A DNA stretch of 34,252 bases from Chloroflexota bacterium (GTDB lineage Bacteria > Chloroflexota > Limnocylindria > Limnocylindrales > Limnocylindraceae). Of the stretch, positions 15,117 to 24,471 are shown piece after piece. The DNA lies in NCBI GenBank assembly GCA_003670745.1, contig QWQR01000007.1, positions 1 to 34,252 of the forward strand, read 5' to 3'. The notes beneath the pieces were generated by a model. It searched no databases and was not told where the DNA came from. It worked only from the letters and a program-made list of their open reading frames with translations. The position numbers and the translations under genes are program-made. How positions within the stretch are numbered: position 1 is the first letter of the stretch; every line of letters begins with the position of its first letter.

Positions 15117-16217
15117 CTACGCCTCGCCTACCGGCTGTGCGTCGCTCTCGTCCGTCGCTGTGGCGGCGACCTCCTCCCCTCCTTCAGGGGCAGCCGGTGC
15201 GTCGCTGGCGATGTCGATGCGGTATCCGGTCAGTCGCGCAGCAAGGCGTGCGTTCTGACCCTCGCGACCAATCGCAAGGGAGAGGGCGCGCTCAGGAACG
15301 ATGATCCGCGCGGTCTTCGTCGCCTCGTCGATCACCACCGAGCTCACCGGGGCCGGCGAGAGGGCGCGACCGATCATTTCGGCGGCGTCGTCAACGTGTC
15401 CGATGATGTCGATCTTCTCGCCGCCGAGCTCCTCGACGATCGCCTGCACTCGCGAGCCGCGCTGCCCGATGACAGCGCCGACGGCGTCAAGGCCGGGGAC
15501 GCGAGAGAGGACGGTGATCTTGGTGCGACTTCCTGGATCGCGCGCGAGCCCGACGATCTCGACGCTTCCGTCACCGATCTCGGGCGCCTCGATCTCGAAA
15601 AGCTTGCGCACGAAGTCCTTGTGCGTGCGGCTCAACATGATCTCTGGTCCTCGAACGGTGGTGCGAACCTCCAAGAGGAGCGCGCGCACGTTCTCGCCGA
15701 TGCGGAAGGTATCGAGGGTGCTCTGCTCCGTCGCAGGGAGATACCCCTCGGCCTTGCCGAGGTCGAGCACCAGGTTGCGCCGGTCGGCGCGCGCGACGAC
15801 GCCGGTGACGATCCCCCCCGCCTTCTCGGCGAAGGAGCGCATCACGCTGTCGCGTTGAATCTGTACAAGGCGAGCCTGAAGGGTCTGGCGCGCCTGTGCC
15901 GCAACGATCCGGCCGATCTCAGGGCTCAGCTCTTCGGTCTCCACAAGATCGTCGACCGCGGCGTCAGCCTTGGTGCCTCGCGCCTCATCGACCGTCCACT
16001 CCGCCCCAGGCTGGAGGACCTCCTCCACGACACGGCGGGCGCGGAAGACGCGCATCGCACCGCTCTCTGGGTCAAGGCGCACATGGATATCCGCAGATCC
16101 GTGCTTTCGGTTGAGGGCGGCGCCGTAGGCCTCCTCCGCCGCCAGGAGGACGCTCTCTCGGTCGATCCCCCGCTCCGCCCCCAGTTGCACGAGGGCGCTC
16201 ACCAGCTCCTTGCTCAT
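15117..16217 (-). CDS. nusA: Transcription termination/antitermination factor NusA
   Basis: A 366-residue RNA polymerase-binding factor that modulates pausing, intrinsic termination and antitermination. The N-terminal domain is at about 1-125, the S1 domain at about 130-200 ('[21 protein letters not shown]'), and two KH domains follow ('[26 protein letters not shown]' and '[23 protein letters not shown]'). The acidic tail is short and there are no C-terminal AR repeats. The ATG has a strong AAGGAGG six bases upstream. rimP, which normally precedes nusA, is absent; ispG lies upstream instead. Confidence 0.96.
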   Translation of the reverse strand: MSKELVSALVQLGAERGIDRESVLLAAEEAYGAALNRKHGSADIHVRLDPESGAMRVFRARRVVEEVLQPGAEWTVDEARGTKADAAVDDLVETEELSPEIGRIVAAQARQTLQARLVQIQRDSVMRSFAEKAGGIVTGVVARADRRNLVLDLGKAEGYLPATEQSTLDTFRIGENVRALLLEVRTTVRGPEIMLSRTHKDFVRKLFEIEAPEIGDGSVEIVGLARDPGSRTKITVLSRVPGLDAVGAVIGQRGSRVQAIVEELGGEKIDIIGHVDDAAEMIGRALSPAPVSSVVIDEATKTARIIVPERALSLAIGREGQNARLAARLTGYRIDIASDAPAAPEGGEEVAATATDESDAQPVGEA

Positions 16218-16249
16218 CGGCAGCCTCCTTTTGTTCAGTCGACCCCGAA

Positions 16250-16277
16250 TAAAAAAGACGCGGGGTCACCCACGTCT
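16250..16277 (-). terminator. Terminator-like hairpin in the nusA leader
   Basis: On the minus strand AGACG-TGGG-TGAC-CCCG-CGTCT forms a nine-pair stem (one G-T pair) with a four-base loop and runs straight into TTTTTTA. This is a textbook intrinsic terminator. It lies between a good extended -10 box and the nusA ribosome-binding site, 33 bases before the ATG, so it is either the end of the ispG transcript, an attenuator of nusA, or both. Confidence 0.75.
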
Positions 16278-16304
16278 CTTCGTCCGGCGGCCGTTATCGG
16301 GGGA

Positions 16305-16313
16305 ATCATAGCA
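16305..16313 (-). promoter_or_regulatory. Extended -10 promoter upstream of nusA
   Basis: The minus strand reads TGC-TATGAT, an extended -10 element with five of six TATAAT matches. No good -35 is visible. A start about seven bases downstream would give a leader of about 80 bases containing the terminator hairpin and the nusA ribosome-binding site. Confidence 0.55.
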
Positions 16314-16426
16314 CGGGGGTCCCCCCGATTCTGGACTCGAAGGGGGCGCGCACGGCCTGGCCCGGCCGGCACGGGGCTTGCGTCGCCATCACCCTGCGAG
16401 AGGGGGCTAGGGGCTGGGCCGGCCGG
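16314..16426. other. Non-coding gap downstream of ispG
   Basis: The ispG-nusA gap is 209 bases in all. This part, outside the nusA promoter and leader, holds two copies of a GC-rich segment around GGCCGGCC ('ggcctggcccggccggc' and 'ggggctgggccggccggc'), which could pair with each other. No gene was found. Confidence 0.4.
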
Positions 16427-17719
16427 CTACGAGGCTGGTGAGGTTTCCTGCGGCACCGCGGGATAGTGCTGGACCACATAGGCGTCGAGGATCTCGATGA
16501 ACTCCGCGACAATCCGATCGCCACGGAGCGTGGTGCGGAGTGCGCCATCGACGAAGACGGGGGCAACCGGCTCCTCGAACGTTCCCGGAAGGCTGATGCC
16601 GAGGTTGGCATGCTTCGACTCGCCAGGGCCATTTACGACGCAGCCCATCACCGCCACCTCGAGCTCCTCGACGCCGGGGTGAGCGCCTCGCCAGCGCGGC
16701 ATCTGCTCGCGTAGGTAGTCTTGGATCTCCTTGGCCATCTCTTGGAAGAAGCTACTCGTCGTTCGGCCGCAACCCGGGCACGAGGTGACCTGCGGCGTGA
16801 AGGCGCGCAGCCCCATCGACTGCAGGATTTGCTGCGCCACCTCGACCTCAAGGGCACGGTCGGCCCCAGGCTCAGGGGTCAGAGAGACGCGGATCGTGTC
16901 GCCGATCCCCTCGTTGAGCAGCACGCCGAGGGCTGATGCGCTGGCGACGATCCCCTTCGCCCCCATCCCCGCCTCGGTGAGGCCGAGGTGCAGCGGGTAG
17001 TCGCAACGCCCGGCGAGCTCGCGATAGACATCGATGAGGTCACGCACGTTCGATGTCTTTGCGGAGAGGAGGATCCGGTCGTGTCCAAGGCCCGTTGCTT
17101 CGGCGAGCTCCGCGGACTGCAGTGCGCTCCGAACAATCGCCTCAATGGTGACGGCGCGCGCCGATGTTGGCGCTGATGATGCAGCGTTCTCCTCCATCAA
17201 CCTCGTGAGCAGATCCTGGTCGAGCGATCCCCAGTTCACGCCGATGCGCACCGGCTTCCCGTTGTCGACCGCAATCTTTACGATCGTCTGGAAGTTCTCG
17301 TCGCGGTGCTTTGTTCCGACATTGCCGGGATTGATCCGGTACTTCGCGAGCATCGCCGCCGCTGGCGGATACGCGGCGAGCAGCTTGTGGCCGTTGTAAT
17401 GAAAGTCGCCGACGATCGGCACCATCACACCGAGATCGGCAAGACGTGTGGCAAGTTCGGGGAGCGCCTTAGCCGCCGCGTCGGTGTTTACCGTGACGCG
17501 AACGAGTTGGCTCCCCGCCGCGGCAAGGCTGGCAACCTGCGCCGCTGTTGAGGCCGCGTCGGCGGTGTCGGTGTTCGTCATCGACTGCACGACGATTGGA
17601 TGCGCAGAGCCGACGAGCACTCCCCCGACGTCGGCGCTCGGGGTCGAGCGGCGCTTGGGGCGGAGCAGGTCGGGGCGATCGGCGGCCGGCCGCGCCACCA
17701 CGTTGAGATCGCGCGCCAC
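16427..17719 (-). CDS. ispG: 4-hydroxy-3-methylbut-2-enyl diphosphate synthase
   Basis: A 430-residue 4Fe-4S enzyme of the MEP isoprenoid pathway that converts methylerythritol cyclodiphosphate to HMBPP. The N-terminal TIM barrel has '[11 protein letters not shown]', 'LVRVTVN', 'GDFHYNG', 'RINPGN' and 'IGVNWGSLD'. Cluster ligands are in 'SCPGCGRTT' and '[10 protein letters not shown]'. The GTG start shares its first base with the rseP stop (TAGTG). It is the last gene of the rpsB-to-ispG run and is in the same pathway as dxr two genes upstream. Confidence 0.96.
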   Translation of the reverse strand: MARDLNVVARPAADRPDLLRPKRRSTPSADVGGVLVGSAHPIVVQSMTNTDTADAASTAAQVASLAAAGSQLVRVTVNTDAAAKALPELATRLADLGVMVPIVGDFHYNGHKLLAAYPPAAAMLAKYRINPGNVGTKHRDENFQTIVKIAVDNGKPVRIGVNWGSLDQDLLTRLMEENAASSAPTSARAVTIEAIVRSALQSAELAEATGLGHDRILLSAKTSNVRDLIDVYRELAGRCDYPLHLGLTEAGMGAKGIVASASALGVLLNEGIGDTIRVSLTPEPGADRALEVEVAQQILQSMGLRAFTPQVTSCPGCGRTTSSFFQEMAKEIQDYLREQMPRWRGAHPGVEELEVAVMGCVVNGPGESKHANLGISLPGTFEEPVAPVFVDGALRTTLRGDRIVAEFIEILDAYVVQHYPAVPQETSPAS

Positions 17720-18798
17720 TATCCCTGCCCCGTGAAGATGCGCAACAGGTCGCCGAAGGTGACCACTGCGAAGAGGGCGAGCATCGCCACTGCGCCGACG
17801 ATGATGAGCCGCCGCTCCACGGTCCTGCCGCGTGCGCCACCGAGCGCACGGCGGAGCAGCAGCCCTGCGATGCGCCCGCCATCGAGCGGTGGGATCGGCA
17901 GCAGGTTGAGCACGGCAAGGTTTGCGGAGAGAAGGCCGGCGAAGCGCAGCAACCCTGCGATACCGATTGATCCGGCCGCCTCGGAGACGCTCACCGCAAT
18001 GCCGATTGGGCCCGTGAGGCCCGAACCGCCACCGCTAAAGGGCGCGGCAGCGATTGCACCGAGCCCGGCCAGAACGGCAACGGAGCTGGTGACCGTCTCG
18101 GTTGCACCGATCGTGATCGCTTCAAAGAGGGAGCGGTCGTACGCTCCCGCAGCCGCAAACTCGCGAATCGAGATCCCGAGTACCCCGCTGCGAAGTGCAC
18201 TCTCGCCGTCGCGGAGCGTTGCAGTGACGTCGCTACTGACTCCGCCACGCTCGATGGTGAGCTTCACCGCTTCACCGACGTGTGTCGCAAAGGGGCTCCC
18301 ACCCATACGGTCGAACGCTGCGCCGTTGATCGCGGTGATGCGATCGCCAATCTGTAGGCCAGCAGCTGCGGCTGGTGAGTCGGCCTGAACGCTGCCGACG
18401 ACCACTGCGCCGCGCTCGGCGAACGGGCCAGCGACGGCGGTGAGCAACACGAAGGCGAGCAGGAAGTTTGCGGCGATCCCCGCGAGCATGACGAGCACCT
18501 TTGAGCGGAGCGAGGAGCGATCCCACCCCTCCGGCTCGTCACTCCCCTCCTCGGCGCCAACCATGCGCACGAATCCGCCGATCGGCAGCGCGTTGAGGGT
18601 GATCGCCATGCGCCCACGTTGGGCGATCGTCGCGACGCGCGGCGGAAAGCCGATCCCAAACTCGTCGATGGCAATCCCGCGCCAGCGCGCGGCAATCAGG
18701 TGTCCGAGCTCGTGGATGACCACGAGCGGGACGACGATGAAGATCATGGCGAGGAGTGGCCCGAGGATGCCACCCAAGAGCGCACCGAGATCAGGCAC
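17719..18798 (-). CDS. rseP: RseP/RasP-type site-2 membrane metalloprotease
   Basis: A 359-residue intramembrane zinc protease (M50) that in model bacteria cuts anti-sigma factors and signal-peptide remnants. HELGH (29-33) lies in the first transmembrane helix, one PDZ domain is central ('[26 protein letters not shown]'), and the third ligand region '[13 protein letters not shown]' is near the C-terminus. I start it at GTG 18798, which has TGAGGT six bases upstream and overlaps dxr by eight bases. The track's longer start would add 40 basic residues overlapping dxr. Confidence 0.92.
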   Translation of the reverse strand: MPDLGALLGGILGPLLAMIFIVVPLVVIHELGHLIAARWRGIAIDEFGIGFPPRVATIAQRGRMAITLNALPIGGFVRMVGAEEGSDEPEGWDRSSLRSKVLVMLAGIAANFLLAFVLLTAVAGPFAERGAVVVGSVQADSPAAAAGLQIGDRITAINGAAFDRMGGSPFATHVGEAVKLTIERGGVSSDVTATLRDGESALRSGVLGISIREFAAAGAYDRSLFEAITIGATETVTSSVAVLAGLGAIAAAPFSGGGSGLTGPIGIAVSVSEAAGSIGIAGLLRFAGLLSANLAVLNLLPIPPLDGGRIAGLLLRRALGGARGRTVERRLIIVGAVAMLALFAVVTFGDLLRIFTGQG

Positions 18799-19936
18799 GA
18801 AGTACCTCAGGGATCGGCAGCGCCGTGGCATAGGCGCGTGCCTCTGCGTCGAGCTCGAGGAGCGCTTCAACGCTCGTCGGAGTCGCTCCACCCTCCAGGG
18901 CAGCAACCGTTGCCTCAAGGATCACGGGGATTGCGCCGAACCTGCACTCGCCAGCTAGGAAGCGGCTGACCGCCACGTCATCGGCGGCGATGAGAGCGCT
19001 CGTCGCACGAACCCCAGAGCGCCCCGCTGCGAGCGCGATGGCGAGGCCAGGGAAGCGCGCAAGGTCGGGGGCGTCGAAGGTGAGCGCGCCGCGCGCCGCC
19101 AGGTCGACGGGAGGGATCAAGCGCTCCATACGCTGAGGATACCCGAGGGCGTATCCGATCGGCCCACGCATGTCGGCGCTCGCGAGCTGGGCGATCGTCG
19201 AACCGTCGCTGAACGTCACGAGCGCGTGCACCACGCTCTCCGGGTGCACGAGGATGCCGACGCGCTCCATCGGCACGCCGTAGAGGCGTTGCGCCTCGAT
19301 CGCCTCGAGCCCCTTGTTCACGAGCGAGGCGGAGTCGATGGTGATCTTTGCCCCCATGCTCCAGGTGGGGTGCTTGAGCGCTTCGGCGGGGAGCGCTGCG
19401 GAGATCCTCTCCGCCTCCCAGGTGCGAAACGGTCCGCCGCTCGCCGTGAGCCAGAGGCGCTCCACACCCGCGGGGTCCTCGCCGTTGAGGCACTGCCAGA
19501 GCGCTGAGTGTTCGCTGTCGACCGGTCGCAGCCGCTCGAGCGGCGTGCTCTTTGCAGCCTGCGCCGCGCGCCGTGCCCCGGCCATCACCAGCTCACCACC
19601 GGCGACGATCGTCTCCTTGTTAGCGATCGCGACCGCCGCCCCGGAGTCAAGCGCAGCGATCGTGGCAGGGAGCGCCACCAGCCCCGTAGTTGCCACCAAC
19701 ACAAGGTCCGGCGCAGAAGAGAGGACGAGCCTCTCCAGCTCTGATGAGTCCCCACCAACGAGCAGCGTCGCCGCCGGGTGCGCCGCCGCTACGGCGTCGG
19801 CGGCATCCGATCGCCGACCGCAGGCAAGGGCAACAACCTCAAAGCGCTCTGGGTTCTGCGCGATGATGTCGAGCGCCTGGCTGCCGATCGAGCCAGTTGC
19901 GCCGAGGATCGCAACCCTCTGGCGCATCTCAGCCAC
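18791..19936 (-). CDS. dxr: 1-deoxy-D-xylulose-5-phosphate reductoisomerase
   Basis: A 381-residue NADPH enzyme for the first committed step of the MEP pathway. It shows the cofactor loop 'ILGATGSIG', 'ANKETIVAGG', the metal/substrate motif 'PVDSEHSALWQCL', 'ASGGPFR', 'WSMGAKITIDSASLVNKGLEAIEA' and 'HPESVVHALV'. GTG 19936 overlaps the cdsA stop by eight bases. ATG 19927, one base past the overlap, is an equally plausible start, and neither has a strong ribosome-binding site. Confidence 0.95.
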   Translation of the reverse strand: MAEMRQRVAILGATGSIGSQALDIIAQNPERFEVVALACGRRSDAADAVAAAHPAATLLVGGDSSELERLVLSSAPDLVLVATTGLVALPATIAALDSGAAVAIANKETIVAGGELVMAGARRAAQAAKSTPLERLRPVDSEHSALWQCLNGEDPAGVERLWLTASGGPFRTWEAERISAALPAEALKHPTWSMGAKITIDSASLVNKGLEAIEAQRLYGVPMERVGILVHPESVVHALVTFSDGSTIAQLASADMRGPIGYALGYPQRMERLIPPVDLAARGALTFDAPDLARFPGLAIALAAGRSGVRATSALIAADDVAVSRFLAGECRFGAIPVILEATVAALEGGATPTSVEALLELDAEARAYATALPIPEVLRA

Positions 19937-20762
19937 CGAGGGTGAACGAAGCGATCAGCGCCACGGGGAGCGCGAGCAGCAGGCTATCGATGCGATCGAG
20001 CACGCCGCCGTGACCAGGGATCAGCGTTGACGCGTTCTCGGCACGAGCGGCCCGCTTGATCATCGATTCGAGCAGGTCTCCACCCTCGGCGGCCACCGCG
20101 GTGAGCGCCCCCCAGAAGATCCCCCAGAGCGGCGAAGCGTCGAGGAGCAGCACTGCGACGAGCGCACTCGCAACCGCTGCCACGGCAACGCCACCGACGA
20201 GGCCCTCGATGCTCTTCTTCGGCGAGAGGCTTGGCGCAAGCTTGCGTCGACCGTATCGGCGTCCAATCAAATAGGCGCCAGAGTCGGCGCCCCAAACAAC
20301 TGCGAGGAGCCACGCGAGAAGTGGCGCGGGGAAGCCGACGCGTGCCGAGGCGAGCGCTGGCAACAGCAGCAGCGGTGAGAGCCAGAGCGCCACCGTGAGA
20401 TCGGCGATCAACCCGTGCGCGCGCTCAAGAATGTGGTCGTGATCAGCGTCGAGCAGCACGTAAAGCTCACCAGCGATGATCGATAGCGCAGCGATCGAGA
20501 GCACAACGATCGCCGCGCCCCCAGAGATCGCGCCGCCGAAGAGCGTTACGGAGAGCATCAGCGCAATGCGACGCTCCGACGCAGCACCGCTAAAGGCACC
20601 AAAGAGGTGCGCCCCCTCCCGCGACGCCAAGGCGATCAGGGCGAAGGTGACGAGGTAGGTTCCGAGCGGCCAGGCAAGGAGCAGGACGCCTGCAGGCACC
20701 ACGTAGAGCGCACCGCGGGCCCTCTCGCGCAACACGCTGTTCGCCAACACGCCGCTCATCAT
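19929..20762 (-). CDS. cdsA: Phosphatidate cytidylyltransferase
   Basis: A 277-residue integral membrane enzyme that makes CDP-diacylglycerol from phosphatidic acid and CTP. It has about seven to eight hydrophobic segments. The family signature is near the C-terminus: 'LSPKKSIEGLVGG' followed by 'EGGDLLESMIKRAARAENASTLIPGHGGVLDRIDS'. Two consecutive ATG codons are at the start, overlapping the uppS stop (ATGATGA). Neighbours uppS, dxr and ispG also serve membrane lipid and lipid-carrier synthesis. Confidence 0.95.
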   Translation of the reverse strand: MMSGVLANSVLRERARGALYVVPAGVLLLAWPLGTYLVTFALIALASREGAHLFGAFSGAASERRIALMLSVTLFGGAISGGAAIVVLSIAALSIIAGELYVLLDADHDHILERAHGLIADLTVALWLSPLLLLPALASARVGFPAPLLAWLLAVVWGADSGAYLIGRRYGRRKLAPSLSPKKSIEGLVGGVAVAAVASALVAVLLLDASPLWGIFWGALTAVAAEGGDLLESMIKRAARAENASTLIPGHGGVLDRIDSLLLALPVALIASFTLGG

Positions 20763-21508
20763 CGGCCGAACCGCCGCGGGCGATCAGCGTAGGCCTGCAG
20801 CGCGCGGTCGAGGTCCGCTGCGGTGAAGTCGGGCCAGAGGGTCGGCAGTGTGATCATCTCGGCATAGGCGGTCTGCCAGAGAAGGAAGTTCGAGAGGCGC
20901 TCTTCACCTCCGGTGCGAATGAGCAGATCTGGATCTGGGATTCCCTTCGTGTAAAGATGGGCGGCGACGCTCGCCTCGTCGATCGCCTCAGCCTTCACCC
21001 CAGAGCGGACGATCGCGCGGACCGCGTCAATGATCTCCGTCCTCCCTGCGTAGTTGAATGCCACATGGAGGTGCATTCTCCCGCCGGCGGCAGTGGTTGC
21101 ACACGCGGCGGCGATCCGTGCCGCAGCGTCTGCAGGGAGCTCATCCAGCCGGCCGAGGAAGTCGACGCTGATGTCGTTCTTGGCAAGCTCAGGCGTCTCG
21201 CGCTCGATGGTGCTCGCGAGAAGGGTAAAAAGCTGCGCGATCTCGCGATCGGCGCGCCCCCAGTTCTCACGGCTGAACGCATAGACGGTGAGGTGTTTGA
21301 TCCCCAGCTCTGCGGCACGGGTGACGACACCACGCAGCGCCTCGGTGCCAGCTGCATGCCCATCGAGCTCGTCAATGCCGCGGTCGCGGGCCCAACGTCG
21401 GTTGCCGTCCATGATGATCGCCACATGGCGCGGGGCAGCGCCAACCACCGCCTCAGCGTGGACGAGTGACGGAGCGTCTTCTGGTCGGCGCAGGCCGCCG
21501 TCGGTCAA
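20759..21508 (-). CDS. uppS: Undecaprenyl diphosphate synthase
   Basis: A 249-residue cis-prenyltransferase that extends farnesyl diphosphate with isopentenyl diphosphate to the C55 lipid carrier for cell-wall synthesis. It shows 'HVAIIMDGNRRWARDRG' with the catalytic aspartate, 'LTVYAFSRENWGR', 'FNYAGRTEIIDA' and 'DLLIRTGGEERLSNFLLWQTAYAE'. The TTG start overlaps the frr stop (TTGA). Confidence 0.95.
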   Translation of the reverse strand: MTDGGLRRPEDAPSLVHAEAVVGAAPRHVAIIMDGNRRWARDRGIDELDGHAAGTEALRGVVTRAAELGIKHLTVYAFSRENWGRADREIAQLFTLLASTIERETPELAKNDISVDFLGRLDELPADAAARIAAACATTAAGGRMHLHVAFNYAGRTEIIDAVRAIVRSGVKAEAIDEASVAAHLYTKGIPDPDLLIRTGGEERLSNFLLWQTAYAEMITLPTLWPDFTAADLDRALQAYADRPRRFGR

Positions 21509-22050
21509 CTCTCGAGGACCTCGCGCTCCTTCGATGCCAGCAACTTGTCGATCTCTGTCGTCTTCGCGTCGGTCAGCTTCTGGAGGGCGTCAAGGCGTCG
21601 ATGTGCCTCGTCGCTGCCGATCTCCTTATCCTTCTCGGCACGCTTCGCTGCCTCCTGCTCATCGCGTCGCACGTTACGGATCTCGATACGCGCCTCTTCG
21701 GCGCGCTTGTGCATCTGCTTCACCAAGTCTTTGCGTCGCTCTTCAGTCATCGAGGGAACGCGGAGGCGAATGACGCCGCCATCGACGGCGGGGGTCATGC
21801 CGAGCTGCGCGTTGTTCAGCGCCTTCTCGACCGCAGCGATCGCTCCAGGGTCGTATGGCTGGATCACGAGCAGCGTGCTCTCAGGGACGCTAATGCCTGC
21901 GAGCTGGTTGAGCGGCGTCGCGGCGCCGTAGTGCTCAACGACCACGCGCTCCACGAGCGAGGCGCTCGCCCGGCCGGTGCGGAATCCTCCTAGGTCGCGG
22001 CCGAACGCCTCGACCGCCTTTGCCATGCGCACGTCAACGCTCTCGCTCAT
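21505..22050 (-). CDS. frr: Ribosome recycling factor
   Basis: A 181-residue two-domain tRNA mimic that, with EF-G, splits post-termination ribosomes. Typical segments are '[46 protein letters not shown]' and '[36 protein letters not shown]'. The length is normal. The ATG overlaps the pyrH stop (ATGA). Confidence 0.96.
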   Translation of the reverse strand: MSESVDVRMAKAVEAFGRDLGGFRTGRASASLVERVVVEHYGAATPLNQLAGISVPESTLLVIQPYDPGAIAAVEKALNNAQLGMTPAVDGGVIRLRVPSMTEERRKDLVKQMHKRAEEARIEIRNVRRDEQEAAKRAEKDKEIGSDEAHRRLDALQKLTDAKTTEIDKLLASKEREVLES

Positions 22051-22778
22051 CGCTCCCCCTTCGAACTAATCATGGTTCCAACATCTTCGCCGCGCACGGC
22101 GCGCAGGATGTTCTCCGGCGCATCGAGATCAAAGACGACGATCGGTAGGTCGTTCTCCATGCAGAGCGAGACCGCCGCCGCATCGAGCACCTTCAACCCA
22201 TCTACGAGCACCTTCGTGTACGAGATCGCAGAGAAGCGCTTCGCGTCGGCGTGCTTCGCCGGATCCTTGTCGTAGACGCCGTCGACCTTCGTCGCCTTGA
22301 GCACCACCTCGGCGCCGATCTCCACGGCGCGTAGCGCCGCGGCGGTGTCGGTGGTGAAGTAGGGATTGCCGGTACCGGCGACGAAGACCACGACGCGCCC
22401 CTTCTCCATGTGGCGCTGCGCGCGACGTCGAATGTATGGCTCGGCGACCTCGTTCATGTCAATTGCCGTCATCACCCGCGTGGGGACCCCGGCGCGCTCG
22501 AGTGCATCTTGTAGCGCAAGGCCGTTCATGGCAGTGGCGAGCATGCCAATGTAGTCGGCAGTCGCGCGATCCATGCCGGTTGCGGCGCCTGCCATGCCGC
22601 GGAAGATATTGCCGCCACCGACCACGATGCCGACCTCAACGCCGAGATCGCGGACGCTGCGGACCTGCTCAGCGACGAAGGCGACGACCGCCGGGTCGAC
22701 GCCGTAGGGCTGTTCACCGAGAAGCGCCTCACCGGAGAGCTTGAGGAGGATCCGCCGGTAACGCGTCGCCCCGCTCAT
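22047..22778 (-). CDS. pyrH: UMP kinase
   Basis: A 243-residue amino-acid-kinase-fold enzyme that phosphorylates UMP to UDP. It shows '[13 protein letters not shown]', '[13 protein letters not shown]', '[17 protein letters not shown]', '[17 protein letters not shown]' and '[13 protein letters not shown]'. It lies 28 bases after tsf and is coupled to frr downstream, as in most bacteria. Confidence 0.97.
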   Translation of the reverse strand: MSGATRYRRILLKLSGEALLGEQPYGVDPAVVAFVAEQVRSVRDLGVEVGIVVGGGNIFRGMAGAATGMDRATADYIGMLATAMNGLALQDALERAGVPTRVMTAIDMNEVAEPYIRRRAQRHMEKGRVVVFVAGTGNPYFTTDTAAALRAVEIGAEVVLKATKVDGVYDKDPAKHADAKRFSAISYTKVLVDGLKVLDAAAVSLCMENDLPIVVFDLDAPENILRAVRGEDVGTMISSKGER

Positions 22779-22806
22779 CGCATGCCTGCCGCGCCCGCGG
22801 CGGGGC

Positions 22807-23403
22807 TCAGAGCTCCTCGCCGAGCGCGTAGCGCACGAAGCGCCGAACGCGAATGTTCTCCCCGATGGTGGCGATGGCGTTGGTGATCAAACCGGCAACG
22901 CTCTGCTCGCCGTCACGGAAGGGCTGGTCAAGGAGGCACACCTCTTCGAACCACTTGCGCAGCTGCCCCTCAACGATCTGTGCGCGCACCGCCTCAGGCT
23001 TCTTAGCGAGCGCCTCATCGGCCTCGAGCTCCGCGCGCTTCGCAGCAAGCGTTGCGGCTGGGATCTGCTCCTGGCTCACGTAGAGCGGCGCCAGCCCAGC
23101 GATCTGCATCGCGATGTCGCGCACGAGCTTTTGGAACTGTTCGTTGCGAGCAACGAAGTCCGTCTCGCAGTTCACCTCGAGAAGTACGCCGACGCGACCC
23201 CCCGTATGAATGTACGAGGAGACGACCCCCTCACGAGCGTCGCGCCCCGCCTTCTTCGCCGCCGCCGCGAGTCCAGCCTCACGAAGCGTTGCGACCGCCT
23301 TCTCGACGTCGCCGCCAGCCTCTTCGAGTGCGCGTTTGCAATCCATGAAGCCCGCGCCGGTTCGCTCGCGAAGGTCCTTGACCGCCTCTGCGCTGATTGC
23401 CAT
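22807..23403 (-). CDS. tsf: Elongation factor Ts (short form)
   Basis: A 198-residue nucleotide-exchange factor for EF-Tu. The UBA-like N-terminus ('[35 protein letters not shown]') and the core '[22 protein letters not shown]' are clear. It is much shorter than the about 283-residue E. coli protein and has only one core repeat, as in Thermus, cyanobacteria and many Chloroflexota. ATG with AAGGGG eight bases upstream, ten bases after rpsB. Confidence 0.96.
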   Translation of the reverse strand: MAISAEAVKDLRERTGAGFMDCKRALEEAGGDVEKAVATLREAGLAAAAKKAGRDAREGVVSSYIHTGGRVGVLLEVNCETDFVARNEQFQKLVRDIAMQIAGLAPLYVSQEQIPAATLAAKRAELEADEALAKKPEAVRAQIVEGQLRKWFEEVCLLDQPFRDGEQSVAGLITNAIATIGENIRVRRFVRYALGEEL

Positions 23404-23413
23404 GGCGAACCCC

Positions 23414-24286
23414 TTACGCGACCGGTGCGCCGCCAGAGGCGGGCGCCGCGGGCGGATCTTCGTCTGGCGAGAAGCTGAGCGTTCCCGTTGCGCTCATCGC
23501 GGCAACGAGATCGTCCTGCACGTCGGATGGGAGCTGCTGCGATTCGGCCTCGCCGGCGGCGGCGGCCGCCTCTTGCGCCTCGATCTCTGGGAGTCGCGCT
23601 GCGCGCTCTGCTGCACCCTCAATCGCTGCGTCGGCAACAGCCTTGCAGATCAACTTGATGCACTTGATCGCGTCATCGTTCACCGGGATCGGGTACGTGA
23701 GCTGGTCTGGGTTGACGTTGGTGTCGGCGGTGCCGACGACCGGGATCTGCAGCTTGTTCGCCTCGGTCGCCGCAAGCGTCTCGCGGCTCGGGTCGATGAT
23801 GAAGACCATCCCTGGGGCACGGCGCAGTCGGCGCATGCCGCCAAGGGTGCCGCGCAGCTTCTCGAGCTTGTCGCCGAGACGCGCCGCCTCCTTCTTCGAC
23901 ATGATCGCGAACTCGCCAGCCTGCTCTCGGGCCTCAAGCTGCTCCATGAGGGTGAGGCGCTTGCGAATCGTCTGGAAGTTCGTGAGCATCCCGCCGAGCC
24001 AACGCTTCGTCACGTATGGCTGGCCGGCGCGGGTCGCCTCTTCGGTGATTGGGCCCTGCGCTTGCTTCTTCGTTCCAACGAAGAGGATCGTCTCGCCGCT
24101 TGCGGCGCACGCGCGCACCGCGTCGAGGGCGACCGCGAGGTGCTGGGCACTCTTCGCGAGGTCGAGGATGTGGATCCCATTGCGCTGGGCGTAAATAAAT
24201 GGCGCCATCTTGGGGTTCCAGCGCTTCGTCTGGTGCCCGAAGTGCGCACCGACCTCGAGGAGGTCGCGCATCGTCACTGCTGCCAT
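23414..24286 (-). CDS. rpsB: Ribosomal protein S2
   Basis: A 290-residue 30S protein. The S2 core is intact ('[38 protein letters not shown]', '[11 protein letters not shown]', '[18 protein letters not shown]', '[23 protein letters not shown]'). From about residue 230 there is a non-conserved Ala/Glu/Pro-rich tail of about 60 residues. I start at ATG 24286, which has AAGGAG six bases upstream; the track's longer start runs through the leader. Confidence 0.95.
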   Translation of the reverse strand: MAAVTMRDLLEVGAHFGHQTKRWNPKMAPFIYAQRNGIHILDLAKSAQHLAVALDAVRACAASGETILFVGTKKQAQGPITEEATRAGQPYVTKRWLGGMLTNFQTIRKRLTLMEQLEAREQAGEFAIMSKKEAARLGDKLEKLRGTLGGMRRLRRAPGMVFIIDPSRETLAATEANKLQIPVVGTADTNVNPDQLTYPIPVNDDAIKCIKLICKAVADAAIEGAAERAARLPEIEAQEAAAAAGEAESQQLPSDVQDDLVAAMSATGTLSFSPDEDPPAAPASGGAPVA

Positions 24287-24471
24287 GGTTCTCCTTGCAC
24301 GGTTATTCCACCGCGGGACGTCGTCGCGACCCCGAAGGGCCACCGTTGCGGGACGTCTGACTCCGCGTGCGTTCTACCCGCCTTGCGGCGAGGGCCCCGT
24401 TTGCCGGGTGCCCGCAGATCCTACCACGAGCCCTCGACCCCTCCGCGGGCCGCTGGGCCATCGCTTCGGGC
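24287..24471 (-). promoter_or_regulatory. rpsB leader with extended -10 promoter and hairpins
   Basis: The 185-base gap between yraN and rpsB holds no gene. TGG-TAGGAT (24426-24418) is an extended -10 box; a start a few bases later gives a leader of about 125 bases. The leader contains CCGC-AA-GGCGG, a CCC-TTCG-GGG hairpin with a UUCG loop, and two direct copies of gcgggacgtc (24313-24322 and 24348-24357 in plus orientation). S2 autoregulates rpsB-tsf through leader RNA in enterobacteria; the same role is possible here but the motif is not recognised. Confidence 0.5.

Noticed and set aside
16230-16270. Antiterminator pairing GACCCCG with CGGGGTC in the nusA leader
   Set aside because: The second strand is transcribed after the T-run, so it cannot prevent termination at that hairpin.
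16306-16426. Possible small peptide frame between ispG and nusA
   Set aside because: The frame has no ribosome-binding site, ends inside the nusA -10 box and has no coherent composition.
14700-16466. 588-residue plus-strand ORF opposite nusA and ylxR
   Set aside because: Same antisense shadow effect; no domain, and it crosses the nusA leader and terminator.
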